Assembly (NCBI GenBank): GCA_030431455.1
Contig: JAUIJE010000005.1
Span: forward strand, 248,001-312,000
DNA from: a bacterium
Lineage (GTDB): Bacteria; Myxococcota; UBA727; JAUIJE01
Length of the DNA stretch: 64,000 bases
Direction of reading: 5' to 3'
Shown: one piece after another, positions 41,406 through 51,138 of the stretch
Position numbering within the stretch: the first letter of the stretch is position 1
Layout: each line of letters opens with the position of its first letter
Translations under genes and position numbers: made by a program
The notes under the pieces: model-generated
What the model saw: the letters and a program-made list of their open reading frames with translations, nothing else
What the model was told of the DNA's origin: nothing
Database searches by the model: none

Positions 41406-43742
41406 TCAGATTCTGCGCGTGGCCGGGATCCAGAGAATTCCCGCCTCGAGCACCTCGATGTCCGACTTTTCCAGACGCACCTCTTTTTGCTCGATTTCGT
41501 CCAGGAGGGCGAGCTGCTCGAACTCGATGTTCTCGACCTTCTCCGCCAGCTCGGTCTCCAGCTCGTCGATGTCGGCCCGCAAGGCCGCCACCTTGTCCTC
41601 TGACTTGTCCAGGCGGGCCGCCGCCCGGGCCGACTGGCCGCGTTTTTTCACCGCGCTGGACACACTTTTGCGCCCCCCGGTGAACAGCGACCACACCGTC
41701 TCGCCCAGATTGACGACCTCCTCGGCCTGCTTGGTCCGCACCACCCCCGACAGCTCCGCGACCCGGCGCTCCTCGTCCCGCAGCTTGTCCTCGAGCCGCT
41801 CGAGCTTGGCCGCGGTTTTGTCGCGAAGCTTCGCCACCTCGTCGTCCACCCGCTCCTGGATCGCGGCCTTCACCCGCTCGGCGAACGCCTCCCGGGTCTC
41901 CCCCGCCCGGCCCGCGAGCTTGAGCTTCTTGTGCACAAACATTCCGCGGGCCTCGCGGTTGTAGATGTCCTGGACCGCGCGTTTTTCTTTGGCCTTCGCT
42001 TCCTGTTCGGTGTCGAGCTCGTCGGGGAGCGGGACAAAGAGCGCACCGTCTTCGGGCTCTTGCCGCCAGTCGTCGGCGGTGAGCGCCACCGCGTCCCCCT
42101 CCTCCGCGCTGACCGGATCGAACACCCGGACGTGCTCTTCGTCGAGCACAAACCCGGCGCGGTCCTCGTCGAACCGCAACCGCGCCCGCACGTAAAACGC
42201 CGGCCGGTACACCCCCCGCCCGTCCGGGCGGGGCGGCTCCGCCCCCTCGGCAAAACGCCCCTCGAACTTCGCCGCGAACGCACGATCCGACCGCACGAAC
42301 CGCGCCGGCCCGATGTGCGGGGCCGCGGCCAACAACCCCCCGAGACCCGCCGCGTCCTCCCCCGCGGCGGGGGCGGGGCCAGGCGCCGCCGGTGGGTTGG
42401 TCGTCGAGGCCGCCGGCTGCGCTGGCCCGGCCGCGTCCTGCCCGGCGGTGAGCTGCTCGAGTTCCACCCGGGTGAACGGCCCTTTCAAAAAACACATCGC
42501 GTGCCGGGACGCGACCACCTGCGGGGCGTCGTCTTTGACGTGCGACATCACGAACTGCCGCTTGTCCAAAGACCGCACCTCGTCGTCGAGGTCGGGCCGG
42601 CCCAGCCCTTTGAGAAGCCGATCCCGGTCTTGCTGGGTCGAGAGCCGGCCGATGCACCACAGCCCCGCGTTGGACAGGGCCTTGTAGTCGAGGTCGACCG
42701 GGTTCTGGGTCGACAGCACCACCCCGAACCCCACCGCGCGGGCCTGCTTCATCATCGTCAACAACGGCGCCTTGGTGGCCGGGTTGTGCGGGTGGGGGGG
42801 CAAAAAGCCCGCGACCTCGTCGAAAAACAGCAGCGCCTCGAGGTCGCCCGAGCCGGGCATGGTCCGGGTGTGGGCCAGGAGCTTGCCGAGCAGGATGCCG
42901 AGAAAAAACTGTCGCTCCGCCTCGCTCAGGTGGCTGAGGCAAAACACGCTCACCCGGGTGCGTCCCGGCGTGCGCCGCAGCATGTCCGCGACGTCGAGGG
43001 GGGCGCCCGCCGACCAGGTCTCGAAGCCCGGCGCGGCGAGGACCGCGTTGAGCTGCATCGCCAAGCCCATGCGGTCCTTGGGTGGAAAAAACGCGTCGGT
43101 GGGGAACACGCCCACCTTCGCAAACGGCGGGTCCACCAAGCGCAGGATCATTGTGGACAGGTCAATGTCCTCCCCCGCCGCCCACGCCTCGGACAGAATC
43201 CGGGACAGGACGATGTGCTCGGGATCGCGCACGGGGTCTTTGGCTTCGCCCAAGAGCCCGAACAGGCCGCTCACCGCGGTGGACACCAACTCGATGCGCG
43301 CTTCCTCGCCGAGGTCGCCGTCGGGCCGGGCAAACGTGGACAGCAGGTCCACCGGCCGCCCAGCCCGCGATCCGGGGGTGTACAGCCGCAGGTCGAGCCG
43401 GTCGCGCAGACCGCGCACCTTGTCCGCGTCGAGCCCGGTGCGTTCGATGCCCGCTTTCCACTGCGCGGCGAGCGCGGCCGGGTCCTGATCGCCCGCGTAG
43501 GGCGCAAAGTCCGACGCGGCGAAATCGGGGAACAGCAGCGCGAGGTTGCCGAGGTCGCCCTTGGGGTCGATGCACACCAACGGCACCCCGGCGGCGATGA
43601 GCTCCTCGAGCATCACAATGCTCAGGCCCGTCTTGCCGCTGCCGGTCATGCCCACGACCACCCCGTGGGTGGTCAGCCGGTCGGCCTTGAGGGTGTAGGC
43701 CCCGCCGTCCGCGTCGTGCCCCAGAAACAGTTGGTTGCTCAT
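41406..43742 (-). CDS. HerA-like (DUF87/DUF853 type) ATPase inside the glt cluster
   Basis: The 778-residue cytoplasmic protein has a RecA-like FtsK/HerA-clan ATPase core. Walker A is GMTGSGKTG (31-39), the KGDLGNL loop is near 61, Walker B is LLFFDE (304-309), and a sensor-type STQNP lies at 344-348. After about 440 comes an Ala/Pro linker, a beta-rich segment (about 490-590) and a long charged coiled coil (about 620-760). Clan members form hexamers that pump DNA or polypeptides. It is not one of the Glt proteins I know by name, yet it sits between gltG and gltH in the same direction with 70-95-bp gaps. GGAGGTG precedes the ATG. Whether it helps build or power the complex, or is a DNA enzyme caught in the locus, is open. 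Confidence 0.88.
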   Translation of the reverse strand: MSNQLFLGHDADGGAYTLKADRLTTHGVVVGMTGSGKTGLSIVMLEELIAAGVPLVCIDPKGDLGNLALLFPDFAASDFAPYAGDQDPAALAAQWKAGIERTGLDADKVRGLRDRLDLRLYTPGSRAGRPVDLLSTFARPDGDLGEEARIELVSTAVSGLFGLLGEAKDPVRDPEHIVLSRILSEAWAAGEDIDLSTMILRLVDPPFAKVGVFPTDAFFPPKDRMGLAMQLNAVLAAPGFETWSAGAPLDVADMLRRTPGRTRVSVFCLSHLSEAERQFFLGILLGKLLAHTRTMPGSGDLEALLFFDEVAGFLPPHPHNPATKAPLLTMMKQARAVGFGVVLSTQNPVDLDYKALSNAGLWCIGRLSTQQDRDRLLKGLGRPDLDDEVRSLDKRQFVMSHVKDDAPQVVASRHAMCFLKGPFTRVELEQLTAGQDAAGPAQPAASTTNPPAAPGPAPAAGEDAAGLGGLLAAAPHIGPARFVRSDRAFAAKFEGRFAEGAEPPRPDGRGVYRPAFYVRARLRFDEDRAGFVLDEEHVRVFDPVSAEEGDAVALTADDWRQEPEDGALFVPLPDELDTEQEAKAKEKRAVQDIYNREARGMFVHKKLKLAGRAGETREAFAERVKAAIQERVDDEVAKLRDKTAAKLERLEDKLRDEERRVAELSGVVRTKQAEEVVNLGETVWSLFTGGRKSVSSAVKKRGQSARAAARLDKSEDKVAALRADIDELETELAEKVENIEFEQLALLDEIEQKEVRLEKSDIEVLEAGILWIPATRRI

Positions 43743-43814
43743 GCGCGCCCACCTCCGGTTTCCCGTTTGGGAAACCGGTCAGGCGCCGTCAAGGCGGGCT
43801 GTCGACGAGGTGGC

Positions 43815-45761
43815 TCAGCCGGACTTTTTGAACACGAACGGGTAGTTGACGATCACGATGCCGCCGCCCTTGGGCTTGGGAAAGCGCCAGCCGCGAATCT
43901 TCCGCGCGATGCAGCTCTCCACCGGCTTGCTCTTCATGCTCGTGTCCGCGACCGTCGACGTCGTGACCCGTCCAGAACCATTGATGATCCACTTCATCGT
44001 GATCTTGCCGGACAGGCCTGGGTTCTTCACCAGCTCGCGCTCGTAGCAGTAGCGAATCTGTGACATGTGCTCGCGCACCACGCGCCGGATGATCTCTTTG
44101 TCGAGCGAGCCCATGATCATGGGCGTGCCCTGGCTGATGCCGATCTTGCGGTCGGTCTTGCCGCCCAGGCCGCCCACGCCCGCACCGTAGCCGCCTTGGC
44201 CGGTGCCGCGCCCCAGGGTGCCCACCGCGCCGATGCCGAGGGTGCCCACGCCCACGCCGCCCCCACCGGGGCCGCCGCCGCGGGTCCCCAGACCGCCCGC
44301 GCCGTAGGAGTCCGCGACCCGGCTGCCGCTGATGCCGCCCAACGCCGCTTCGAGCTCACCGCCCGACGCGGCCCCGAACAGCGAGGCCACGCCCGAGTTG
44401 CCGTCGGTGCCGAACAACGCATCGAGCTTTTGGGCCACCACCTGCTCGTCGGTGGGCTTTTTCTCCTTGGACTTCGAGGCCATGCGCCCGTCGGTCTTCT
44501 TCGCCTTCTTCTTGCCCGCTTTGCCCTTGTCGCCGCTGGCCGCCTTGGCCTTTTTGGACTTGGCCAGCTTTTTCAAGAAGTCGTTGTCCTTGGGCGGTGG
44601 CTTCAAGATCACCGTCTGGAACTGATTGATGTTGGACAGCAGGTCGTCTTCCCCGTCGTCGAGCCCGGTGGGCAACAAGAGCAAGACGCTCATCACCGAC
44701 GCAAAGGTGAACAGCGTGACCAGCGTGCTGTTGAGAAAAAACGTATCCAAGAACGGGATCACGGGCACGACTTTGGACTTGGACGCGGTCTTCACCTCGA
44801 TGGTGAGGTAGCCGAGCGCGATCTCGACCATCATCCCGTCCTCGAGATGCAACGTGCCCTGCCCCGCTTGCTTGAGGGGCATGTCCTGGCCGTTGCGGTG
44901 CACGTTGCCCGACATCTGGGGCGTGAAGTGCAAATCCCAGTTGCCGTTGGATTGGGACAGCAACGGGAATGACTGCCCCCCGCCGAACTCGTCGACCGGC
45001 ACGAACATGTCGTCGCTGTCGGTCACCCCGATGGAGAACTTCGTTTGTTCTCGGATGCGCACCACCTCGACCACGGTGCCGCCCCAGCGCAGCGCGACCT
45101 CGACGTGCCGGTTGGTGGCGGTGATGGGATCCTCGGGAATCGGCGGCAGCGGCGCCGCCATCATCATCGGTCCGGGGGGAATCACCTGGGGGGTGGGCAT
45201 CGGCGCCGCGGGCGCGGGCGCGGCCGCGGCGGTGGGTGCAGGCGCATTGGCGACCGAGTAGTCGTCACCCGATTCGAACGTGGGGCCGTCCACCACCCCG
45301 CCGGCAAGTCCTGCCGCGGGGTCGTCCTCGGGCACGAGGTCGGTGAGCGCGCCGATCTCGCCACTGGCGATGCCGGGGTCGGTCAGCACCGGGGCTTCAA
45401 ACCCGGCCGCGGCCGCGACGTGTCCGCCGGAGACCTCGCCGTCGCCCTGGAGCGCGGCGATCTCGGCCTCGTCGAGCACGATCAACAACCGCGAGTCGCC
45501 GAGCTGCACGTCGTCGCCGTGGCGCAACGTGTGCCGCGAAATCTTCTCGCCGTTGACGCGGGTCCCCTCCGCCGAGCCCATGTCGATGATCGAGACGTCC
45601 TCGTGCACCTCGATCACCGCGTGGATGCGGGAGACCTTCTTGTCCTCGAGCCGAAGGTGGGCCGAAGCCAACCGCCCGATCTTGATGATTTCGCGTTCGA
45701 AAACGATCGTGTCCTTGAGCTCGTCGCCGTGGAACACCTTGATTGCGGTTGCGCGTGCCAT
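43815..45761 (-). CDS. gltG: GltG/PglI-like inner-membrane protein: FHA, TM, TonB-like C-terminus
   Basis: The 648-residue product starts at ATG 45761 (GAGGA upstream). Residues about 5-100 are an FHA domain (IKIGRLASAHLRL, VSRIHAVIEV, SAEGTRVNG), so the N-terminus is cytoplasmic and may read a Thr phosphorylation. After an Ala/Pro linker comes a beta-rich domain (about 215-325), one TM helix (about 330-357), a Lys-rich stretch (KKLAKSKKAKAAS), a Gly-rich hinge, and the AgmX/PglI TonB-like domain (about 547-648; YCYERELVKNPGLSG, IINGSGRV, SCIARKIRGWRFP) with a conserved Cys pair. GltG and GltJ of M. xanthus are thought to reach through the periplasm to outer-membrane partners, and the sequence fits that. 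Confidence 0.88.
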   Translation of the reverse strand: MARATAIKVFHGDELKDTIVFEREIIKIGRLASAHLRLEDKKVSRIHAVIEVHEDVSIIDMGSAEGTRVNGEKISRHTLRHGDDVQLGDSRLLIVLDEAEIAALQGDGEVSGGHVAAAAGFEAPVLTDPGIASGEIGALTDLVPEDDPAAGLAGGVVDGPTFESGDDYSVANAPAPTAAAAPAPAAPMPTPQVIPPGPMMMAAPLPPIPEDPITATNRHVEVALRWGGTVVEVVRIREQTKFSIGVTDSDDMFVPVDEFGGGQSFPLLSQSNGNWDLHFTPQMSGNVHRNGQDMPLKQAGQGTLHLEDGMMVEIALGYLTIEVKTASKSKVVPVIPFLDTFFLNSTLVTLFTFASVMSVLLLLPTGLDDGEDDLLSNINQFQTVILKPPPKDNDFLKKLAKSKKAKAASGDKGKAGKKKAKKTDGRMASKSKEKKPTDEQVVAQKLDALFGTDGNSGVASLFGAASGGELEAALGGISGSRVADSYGAGGLGTRGGGPGGGGVGVGTLGIGAVGTLGRGTGQGGYGAGVGGLGGKTDRKIGISQGTPMIMGSLDKEIIRRVVREHMSQIRYCYERELVKNPGLSGKITMKWIINGSGRVTTSTVADTSMKSKPVESCIARKIRGWRFPKPKGGGIVIVNYPFVFKKSG

Positions 45762-45826
45762 GTTCTTCCTCACCCCCGGGGCCACAGGGTGTGACCCCCT
45801 TTGTGCCCCGTGGGTTCCGCCCTTGG

Positions 45827-46075
45827 CTAAAGGTCTCCGATCGAGCCCAACACTTCCCGGCGGAAGTCTCGACGAATCCGAATGAGACTGCGGTGGCGCA
45901 TCTTCTTGCGCACCTCGACATACCCTTGATCGGGGGTCTTGAGGTCCCCTTCAATGGTGTCGTCTTCGAAGTTGATCACGGTCTTGCGTTTGTAGGACAC
46001 GCCGTCGTCTTGCGCCGACGCGCCGGTGGCGAACATTGCGCCCAACACCATGACCAGACAGAGCTTTCTCGACAT
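45827..46075 (-). CDS. gltF: Small periplasmic protein, GltF/CglF-like
   Basis: The 82-residue product starts at ATG 46075 with AAGGAG five bases upstream. A signal peptide (MSRKLCLVMVLGAMFATGASA) is followed by about 60 residues: YKRKTVINFEDDTIEGDL, then PDQGYVEVRKKM and LIRIRRDFRREVLGSIGDL. This pattern matches what I remember of the CglF family of adventurous-gliding proteins. The position between gltE and gltG fits as well. It has its own predicted promoter and begins 126 bp after gltE. The mature protein is small, charged and non-enzymatic, likely a structural adaptor in the periplasm. Longer in-frame starts upstream lack a signal peptide at the N-terminus. Confidence 0.75.
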   Translation of the reverse strand: MSRKLCLVMVLGAMFATGASAQDDGVSYKRKTVINFEDDTIEGDLKTPDQGYVEVRKKMRHRSLIRIRRDFRREVLGSIGDL

Positions 46076-46092
46076 CACGTCTCCTTGCCGCG

Positions 46093-46121
46093 AGTCTAGT
46101 ACAAACGCCGCCCCCGTCGAA
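46093..46121 (-). promoter_or_regulatory. Predicted internal promoter ahead of gltF
   Basis: On the minus strand TTCGAC (46121-46116), a 17-bp spacer and TAGACT (46098-46093) lie 18 bp before the gltF ATG, so the leader would just contain the AAGGAG site. It would allow gltF-J expression apart from gltA-E. Confidence 0.55.
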
Positions 46122-46201
46122 AACCGCGGCGGTTTTGCGACGTAGGGCAATGTCCGACAACAGATGACAGCGACGACGCAGGACACCGCCCCGCCCCCGC
46201 G

Positions 46202-47698
46202 TCAGTCGTCGAAGAACGCATCGTCCTCCTCGGGCGCGTTGGTCTTGGGCTTGGACTTGGACTTCTGGGCCGGTCGCCGACGACGTTTCTTTTTGGGCGC
46301 GGGCTTTTCCTTTTCCGGGGGTGGCGCGGCCTCGGCCGCGGGCGCTTCGCTCGGTGCTTCCTCCGGGGCCGCTTCCTCGGCCGGGGCGGCGGGTTGCGCC
46401 GCGTCCTCGCCCGCTTCGCCCTCCGCGCTCTCACCGTCCGCGGCGGGGGCCCCGGCGGCGGATTCCGCCTCTTGTTGTTGCTGGGCCGCTTCGGCCTCCA
46501 TGCGCTTCATCTCCTCCATCATCCGCGCCTCTTCCGCCTTGGCTTGGATGAGCAGGTCCGCCTCGTCGAGGAGCTTCTTCGCCTTCTTGAGTTTGTCGTC
46601 GCCCACGTTCAGGTATGTCTCGAGCAACGTCTTGGCCGCTTCGGGCTCATTGAGATGCCGCAACAACAGCACCGCGAGGTTGAACTGCGCCTCGGCGTGG
46701 GCGGCGTCCAACGCGATGGCCTTCTCGTATGCGGCCTTGGCCTCGGTGAACTTGCCCTGCCCTTTGTACGCCAACCCCAAATTGGTGAACAGCGCCGGGT
46801 TGTCGGGGTCGATCTCCGTGAGCGCCTCGAGGTGAGGGACCGCGGTCTTCCAATCTCGGTTCTTCAGGGCCACGTCGGTGAGCGCGATGCGGGCGTCGAT
46901 GTGGTCGGGGTTTTTGGCGATGACCTCTTGGTACAGCACCCGGGCCGCGGCCACGTCCTTTTTGTTGGTCGCCACCACCGCGAGGGCGTAGGTCAGCTCG
47001 GGATCGTCGGCTTGCAGTTTCATTCCGCGCAGAGCGATCAACCGCGCCAACTGGTTGCGCTTGTTCTCCGCGTACAGGCGCGCGAGCAACCGGTACGCGT
47101 CCAACGACTTCGCGTCGAACTGCAGGGCCTCCCGGGCGAGTTTGGCCGCTTGTTTGGCGTCGCCGTCTTTCATCAACAGCTTGGCCAACCGGATGCGCGG
47201 CCCGACCGCCTCAGGGTTCTTTTCGATCGCCTCGACGTAGAGGTCGCGGGCCATCGCCACCTGGCCGCGGCTCTCGAGCAACACGCCGAGGTTCTCCGCG
47301 GCCACGTCGAGCTCAGGCCGGGCGTCGAACGCGGCCCGGTATGCATTGGTCGCCTCCGCGATGCGCCCTTCCCGCTCGTAGAGCACGCCGAGGTTGTACT
47401 CGGGGATGCCGAACGCCGCGTCGGCCTCCGCGGCCTTGGCCAGCGCGTCGCGGGTCTCGCCGAAGGTCTTTTGGTCCTTCTCTTTTTCGTACGCGGCCAC
47501 CGCCACCTTGAACGCCTTTTCCGCGCGGATGGTGGTGATGGCCTCGTCGTTGGCGGGCACGTTTTCGTCGACCACCGGGCCGCTGGCCTGGCCCTCATTT
47601 TGGCTCGTGGGGGGCGCGTCCTTTTTGGTGTTCTCGTCGGATGAGCTGCAGGCGGTGGCCATCACCGCGACCAGGCCGAGGGGCAATACACGGTTCAT
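46202..47698 (-). CDS. gltE: GltE/AglT-like TPR lipoprotein
   Basis: The 498-residue product is a lipoprotein (MNRVLPLGLVAVMATAC, lipobox ATAC, Ser at +2 so probably outer-membrane directed). Residues about 50-370 are eight to nine TPR units (YNLGVLYEREGRIAEATNAYR; AENLGVLLESRGQVAMARDLY; TNLGLAYKGQGKFTEAKAAYE). A Glu/Ala helix, then a Pro/Ala/Glu region and a basic stretch (KKKRRRRPAQKSKSKPK), finish with an acidic EEDDAFFDD tail. GltE (AglT) of M. xanthus is a TPR protein of the gliding complex, and synteny here is exact. The ATG overlaps the gltD stop by one base (TGATG), so translation is coupled. Confidence 0.85.
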   Translation of the reverse strand: MNRVLPLGLVAVMATACSSSDENTKKDAPPTSQNEGQASGPVVDENVPANDEAITTIRAEKAFKVAVAAYEKEKDQKTFGETRDALAKAAEADAAFGIPEYNLGVLYEREGRIAEATNAYRAAFDARPELDVAAENLGVLLESRGQVAMARDLYVEAIEKNPEAVGPRIRLAKLLMKDGDAKQAAKLAREALQFDAKSLDAYRLLARLYAENKRNQLARLIALRGMKLQADDPELTYALAVVATNKKDVAAARVLYQEVIAKNPDHIDARIALTDVALKNRDWKTAVPHLEALTEIDPDNPALFTNLGLAYKGQGKFTEAKAAYEKAIALDAAHAEAQFNLAVLLLRHLNEPEAAKTLLETYLNVGDDKLKKAKKLLDEADLLIQAKAEEARMMEEMKRMEAEAAQQQQEAESAAGAPAADGESAEGEAGEDAAQPAAPAEEAAPEEAPSEAPAAEAAPPPEKEKPAPKKKRRRRPAQKSKSKPKTNAPEEDDAFFDD

Positions 47699-50600
47699 CA
47701 GATCTCCCCCTCGTCGAAGTCAAAGCCATCCTCGCCGCCCTCGCCGTCTGGCTCCGCGGCCTTGGTCTTGTCTTCGCGCACCACCGTGATCGGTTCGGTG
47801 GAGGGCGCCGGCACCGGGGGTGCAGACCCATTGTCGGTCTCTGCCCGCTGTCCCTTCTTGGGCAGCGCGATGATCAGGCCGTTGCCCCGCCCCTTGAACG
47901 GCCGGTCAACCTTGAACTCGACCCGAAGCTCGAGGTCGTTCTTCGGGAACATGTCTGGGCGGCGACTCTCCAAAAACGACAGGCAGTTGCGCGTCCACTT
48001 GTTGAACACCCCAAACCGGGCGCTCTCGTCGAGACACAGCACCATCGCGTCCGCGGCCTTCTCCTCGATGGGCAGGGTCTGTTCGGCCAGCTTGTCGGCA
48101 AAGAGCTGGGACTGCTCGTCGGTCAGGCCCTTGGGCGCGGGCACCGCGGTGATGGCATCCACCAAATGTTGATGGGTCATGCCGATGCGGTACAGGCTGG
48201 CCACCGCCCACTCCGGGTCCCCGAGCTTCACCACCTTGGTGTAGGCCTCGTACACGCCCTCCGACGACTTGCGCTTGTCCTGCAGTGTCTTTTGAAACTT
48301 CTTCACGTTGTCGGGCGGGGCGATCTGCAACCCCTGGAACCGCTCAAACACCTGGTCCGCGTCCTCGAACGCCAAGTACCCCAGGGGCTCGGCCGCGTCG
48401 GTGGCCGGCTTGCCCGACCGTTGGTAGGCCTTGGCGTACCCGCGCAGGTTGTTCTTTTCCCGCTCGAAGCGCTTTTTGTTCTTCCGGCCCCGTTCGTCCT
48501 CGAGCAGGCGCACCGCCTTGTACTGCGCGACCAACGATTTGGCCGGCTCCTTTTTGCGCCATTGCTGCGCGAAGGCGAGGTAGGCATCGATCGCCTCGTC
48601 CTCCTTGCCCGCCTCTTCCCACGCGGTGGGAATCGAATAGGCGATGTCCACCGCGTCTTTCGACTGGCCGTACTCCTTGATGTACTTCTCGCGGTCTTCG
48701 ATCGCTTGTTTGATTTGCCCCACGCCCTGCCGGTAGATGGACGCGTTGTAGAGCGCGTCTTTGCTCCGCGGGTCCTTGGGGTATTTCTCGACGAACTTCT
48801 CTTGCCAGTCCGCCGCCCGCCGGTAGTCCACGATCTGCTCGAAGCTCGACGCCACTGAGAAGATTTGGTCGGCGAGCAAGGGGCTGTCCGGGTATTCGTT
48901 GATGAGCTTGATGCGGACCTTGATCGCGCGGTCGAGCTGCCCCGCCCTCGAGAACATCGCCGCCGAGTTGGCCAAGGCCTTGTCCGCGAGCGCACTTTTG
49001 GGGAACTCGTCGGCGAACGCGAGGTACCGCTTCGCGGCCTCTTCGAACTCTTTGCCTTTTTCGTAGTCGCTGATCAGCTTGAACGACGACTCTTCCAAGA
49101 CCTGCAGCAGCACGGTCTTGAACTCGTCGTTCTTCATCAGGGTCTTGTTCTTGGAAAACTCGCGCGCAGTCTCATTGAGACCGGCCCAGTCCTCGCGGAT
49201 GTTGAACGTGTCGAGCACCAGGTTGGCCGACTGCTCCGCCCGCGCGTGGGTGCGGTGGTTCTTGATGATGTCCAAGAACCGGGGCACCGCTTTGTCGAAG
49301 TAGTTGTAGTCGTAGAGCACCCGCGCGATGCGGTACTTGGCCTCGATGACGAGCTCGCCTTCGGGGTAGTTCTCGACGTAGTTGTTGCACGCGGCCACAA
49401 ACTTCTTCTTCACGTCCGGGATCGGCTGCGGGTCAAGGGCATTGGGCCCGCTCGGGGGCTTGGGCTTGTTGGCCCGGTTGTAGTCTTTGACCACCTCCTC
49501 GTAGGCCCGCACCGCCTCCTCCGCCGAGGCCGCGGCCCATTTCCCCTTGGGCGCTTGCTGGTACACGGTGAGGTACTGCTCACCCGCCTGCTCGAACTTC
49601 TCGAGGCGGTACAACAACTCAGCGTAGAAGAAGCGAATCTCGTACGCCTCTTTGCGCTTGGGGAAGAGGTCGAGGTAATCGCCGTACAGCTCGTAGGCGT
49701 ACTCGAAGGTCGAATCGTCGCGGGTCTTCTTCGCCTCGTTGTGCCAGGTGGTGGCCAAAAAGCGCAGGGTGTTGTCGCTGACTTCGTCGGCCGCCTCGAG
49801 GTCGCCCTGGATGCGATCGTAGTCGGGGCTGCCCTCTTTGGTGTTGGCGAACACGTCGCGCACCCGCTTGTACTCCTCGACGAGCTTGCGGGCGTGGGCC
49901 ACCACTTGGCGCTTTTGGCCGATGCGGCTGGCGAGCTTGACGATCTTGCCTTGGTACAGCGGGTTGCGGGTGTTGTTCGGGTCCATCTTCATCAGCTCGC
50001 GGTAGATGATGATGGCGGGGCGATCCTTGCCGTCGCCGTAGTAGATGTCGCCCAGCTTCTCGAGCATCTTCTTGCGGTCCGAGGCCTCGGGGGCGATGGC
50101 TTCGAACTCCGCTTTGGCTTGGCGGGGGTCGCCGTAATGTGAATAGGCGAGCACGTAGTCCTTGCGCGCCTCGCGCGCGAGGGTGATGCGGCGCGTGCCC
50201 AGGAGGTCGGCGTTGAGGTCGGAATAGAGCACGACCTCTTTGAACTTCTCCGCCGAGGTCTTGTAGTCCGAGACCGTGCCCAGGTTGTAGTAGCACCACC
50301 CCTGCTTGTAGATGGCGTAACCAAAGATGGGGTTGTCCTCGAACTTGGCCGCTTCTTTGTACGCGTTCAGCGCTTTGTGCACGTCACGGTCTTTCTTGGG
50401 CGCGAGCTCGAAGTAGTACTCGCCAAACGCCAACCAGGCGTCGGCCACGTACTGGCTCTTGGGAAAATCCTTGATGATGCGGCGGTAGACCGGCAACGCC
50501 TTGCGGTACGACTGCACCTCCCAGAACGCCCGTCCCAGGGCGTACAGCACCTCGGGCATCCGCTCAAACTGTGGATAGCTCTCCTCGATCTCTTGGTAGA

Positions 50601-51138
50601 TCAGGACCGCGTCCCGCACCCAGTCCTTGGACTCCGCGAGCTCTGCGTCGCGCTTGGCGAAGAGCTCTTGGGCCGCGGCCTTGTCCCCTTCGTTTTGTTT
50701 GACCTCGCCCCGGTCCTCTGCCCCCATGCCTTCAAAAAAGTGGAACTGGCTCTCCTCGAGGTACAGCTCGGCCTTCTGAAACAGCAGCTCCGGCTTTTCC
50801 GTGTCCGGCGGGTTCTGGGCGAGGATGGCGTCGAGGTAGTCGATCAGCTCTTTGCGTTTGGCCGCGACCTGCAACTCGACGTCGCGCCGCGCGAAGTCGT
50901 CCAGCTTGAGGGTCGGCGCGTCCTTGGTCTCGACCTTCTCACGCGCTTTCTCCTCGACCACGGTGGGTACGCGAGACTCTCGCTCCTCGCGGGCTTTCTC
51001 CGCCGCGGCCTCGGCCTCGGCATCCGCCTCGGAGCGATCACGCGCCCCGGCCGTGCTTCGAGACTTCTTCTTTTGGGCCAGCGTGGGACTGGACGTGACC
51101 ACCGCAACGCCCAAGGCCACCAGCATCCAGCGCTTCAT
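47698..51138 (-). CDS. gltD: GltD/AgmU-like large periplasmic TPR protein
   Basis: The 1146-residue product starts at ATG 51138 (AGGAGAGG upstream) with a signal peptide (MKRWMLVALGVAVVTSSPTLA). A charged region (about 25-95) precedes a long TPR/HAT-like solenoid (about 100-1040) with recurrent LYxxxxYxxAVxxYRxIIKDFPKS-type units, as in periplasmic TPR scaffolds. The C-terminal 100 residues contain a Pro/Thr linker and an acidic Gly-rich tail ending DGFDFDEGEI. M. xanthus AgmU/GltD is a similar-sized periplasmic/cytoplasmic TPR protein of the gliding complex. It follows gltC by 131 bp and is coupled to gltE. The tail FDF motif recurs in GltC. Confidence 0.85.
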   Translation of the reverse strand: MKRWMLVALGVAVVTSSPTLAQKKKSRSTAGARDRSEADAEAEAAAEKAREERESRVPTVVEEKAREKVETKDAPTLKLDDFARRDVELQVAAKRKELIDYLDAILAQNPPDTEKPELLFQKAELYLEESQFHFFEGMGAEDRGEVKQNEGDKAAAQELFAKRDAELAESKDWVRDAVLIYQEIEESYPQFERMPEVLYALGRAFWEVQSYRKALPVYRRIIKDFPKSQYVADAWLAFGEYYFELAPKKDRDVHKALNAYKEAAKFEDNPIFGYAIYKQGWCYYNLGTVSDYKTSAEKFKEVVLYSDLNADLLGTRRITLAREARKDYVLAYSHYGDPRQAKAEFEAIAPEASDRKKMLEKLGDIYYGDGKDRPAIIIYRELMKMDPNNTRNPLYQGKIVKLASRIGQKRQVVAHARKLVEEYKRVRDVFANTKEGSPDYDRIQGDLEAADEVSDNTLRFLATTWHNEAKKTRDDSTFEYAYELYGDYLDLFPKRKEAYEIRFFYAELLYRLEKFEQAGEQYLTVYQQAPKGKWAAASAEEAVRAYEEVVKDYNRANKPKPPSGPNALDPQPIPDVKKKFVAACNNYVENYPEGELVIEAKYRIARVLYDYNYFDKAVPRFLDIIKNHRTHARAEQSANLVLDTFNIREDWAGLNETAREFSKNKTLMKNDEFKTVLLQVLEESSFKLISDYEKGKEFEEAAKRYLAFADEFPKSALADKALANSAAMFSRAGQLDRAIKVRIKLINEYPDSPLLADQIFSVASSFEQIVDYRRAADWQEKFVEKYPKDPRSKDALYNASIYRQGVGQIKQAIEDREKYIKEYGQSKDAVDIAYSIPTAWEEAGKEDEAIDAYLAFAQQWRKKEPAKSLVAQYKAVRLLEDERGRKNKKRFEREKNNLRGYAKAYQRSGKPATDAAEPLGYLAFEDADQVFERFQGLQIAPPDNVKKFQKTLQDKRKSSEGVYEAYTKVVKLGDPEWAVASLYRIGMTHQHLVDAITAVPAPKGLTDEQSQLFADKLAEQTLPIEEKAADAMVLCLDESARFGVFNKWTRNCLSFLESRRPDMFPKNDLELRVEFKVDRPFKGRGNGLIIALPKKGQRAETDNGSAPPVPAPSTEPITVVREDKTKAAEPDGEGGEDGFDFDEGEI

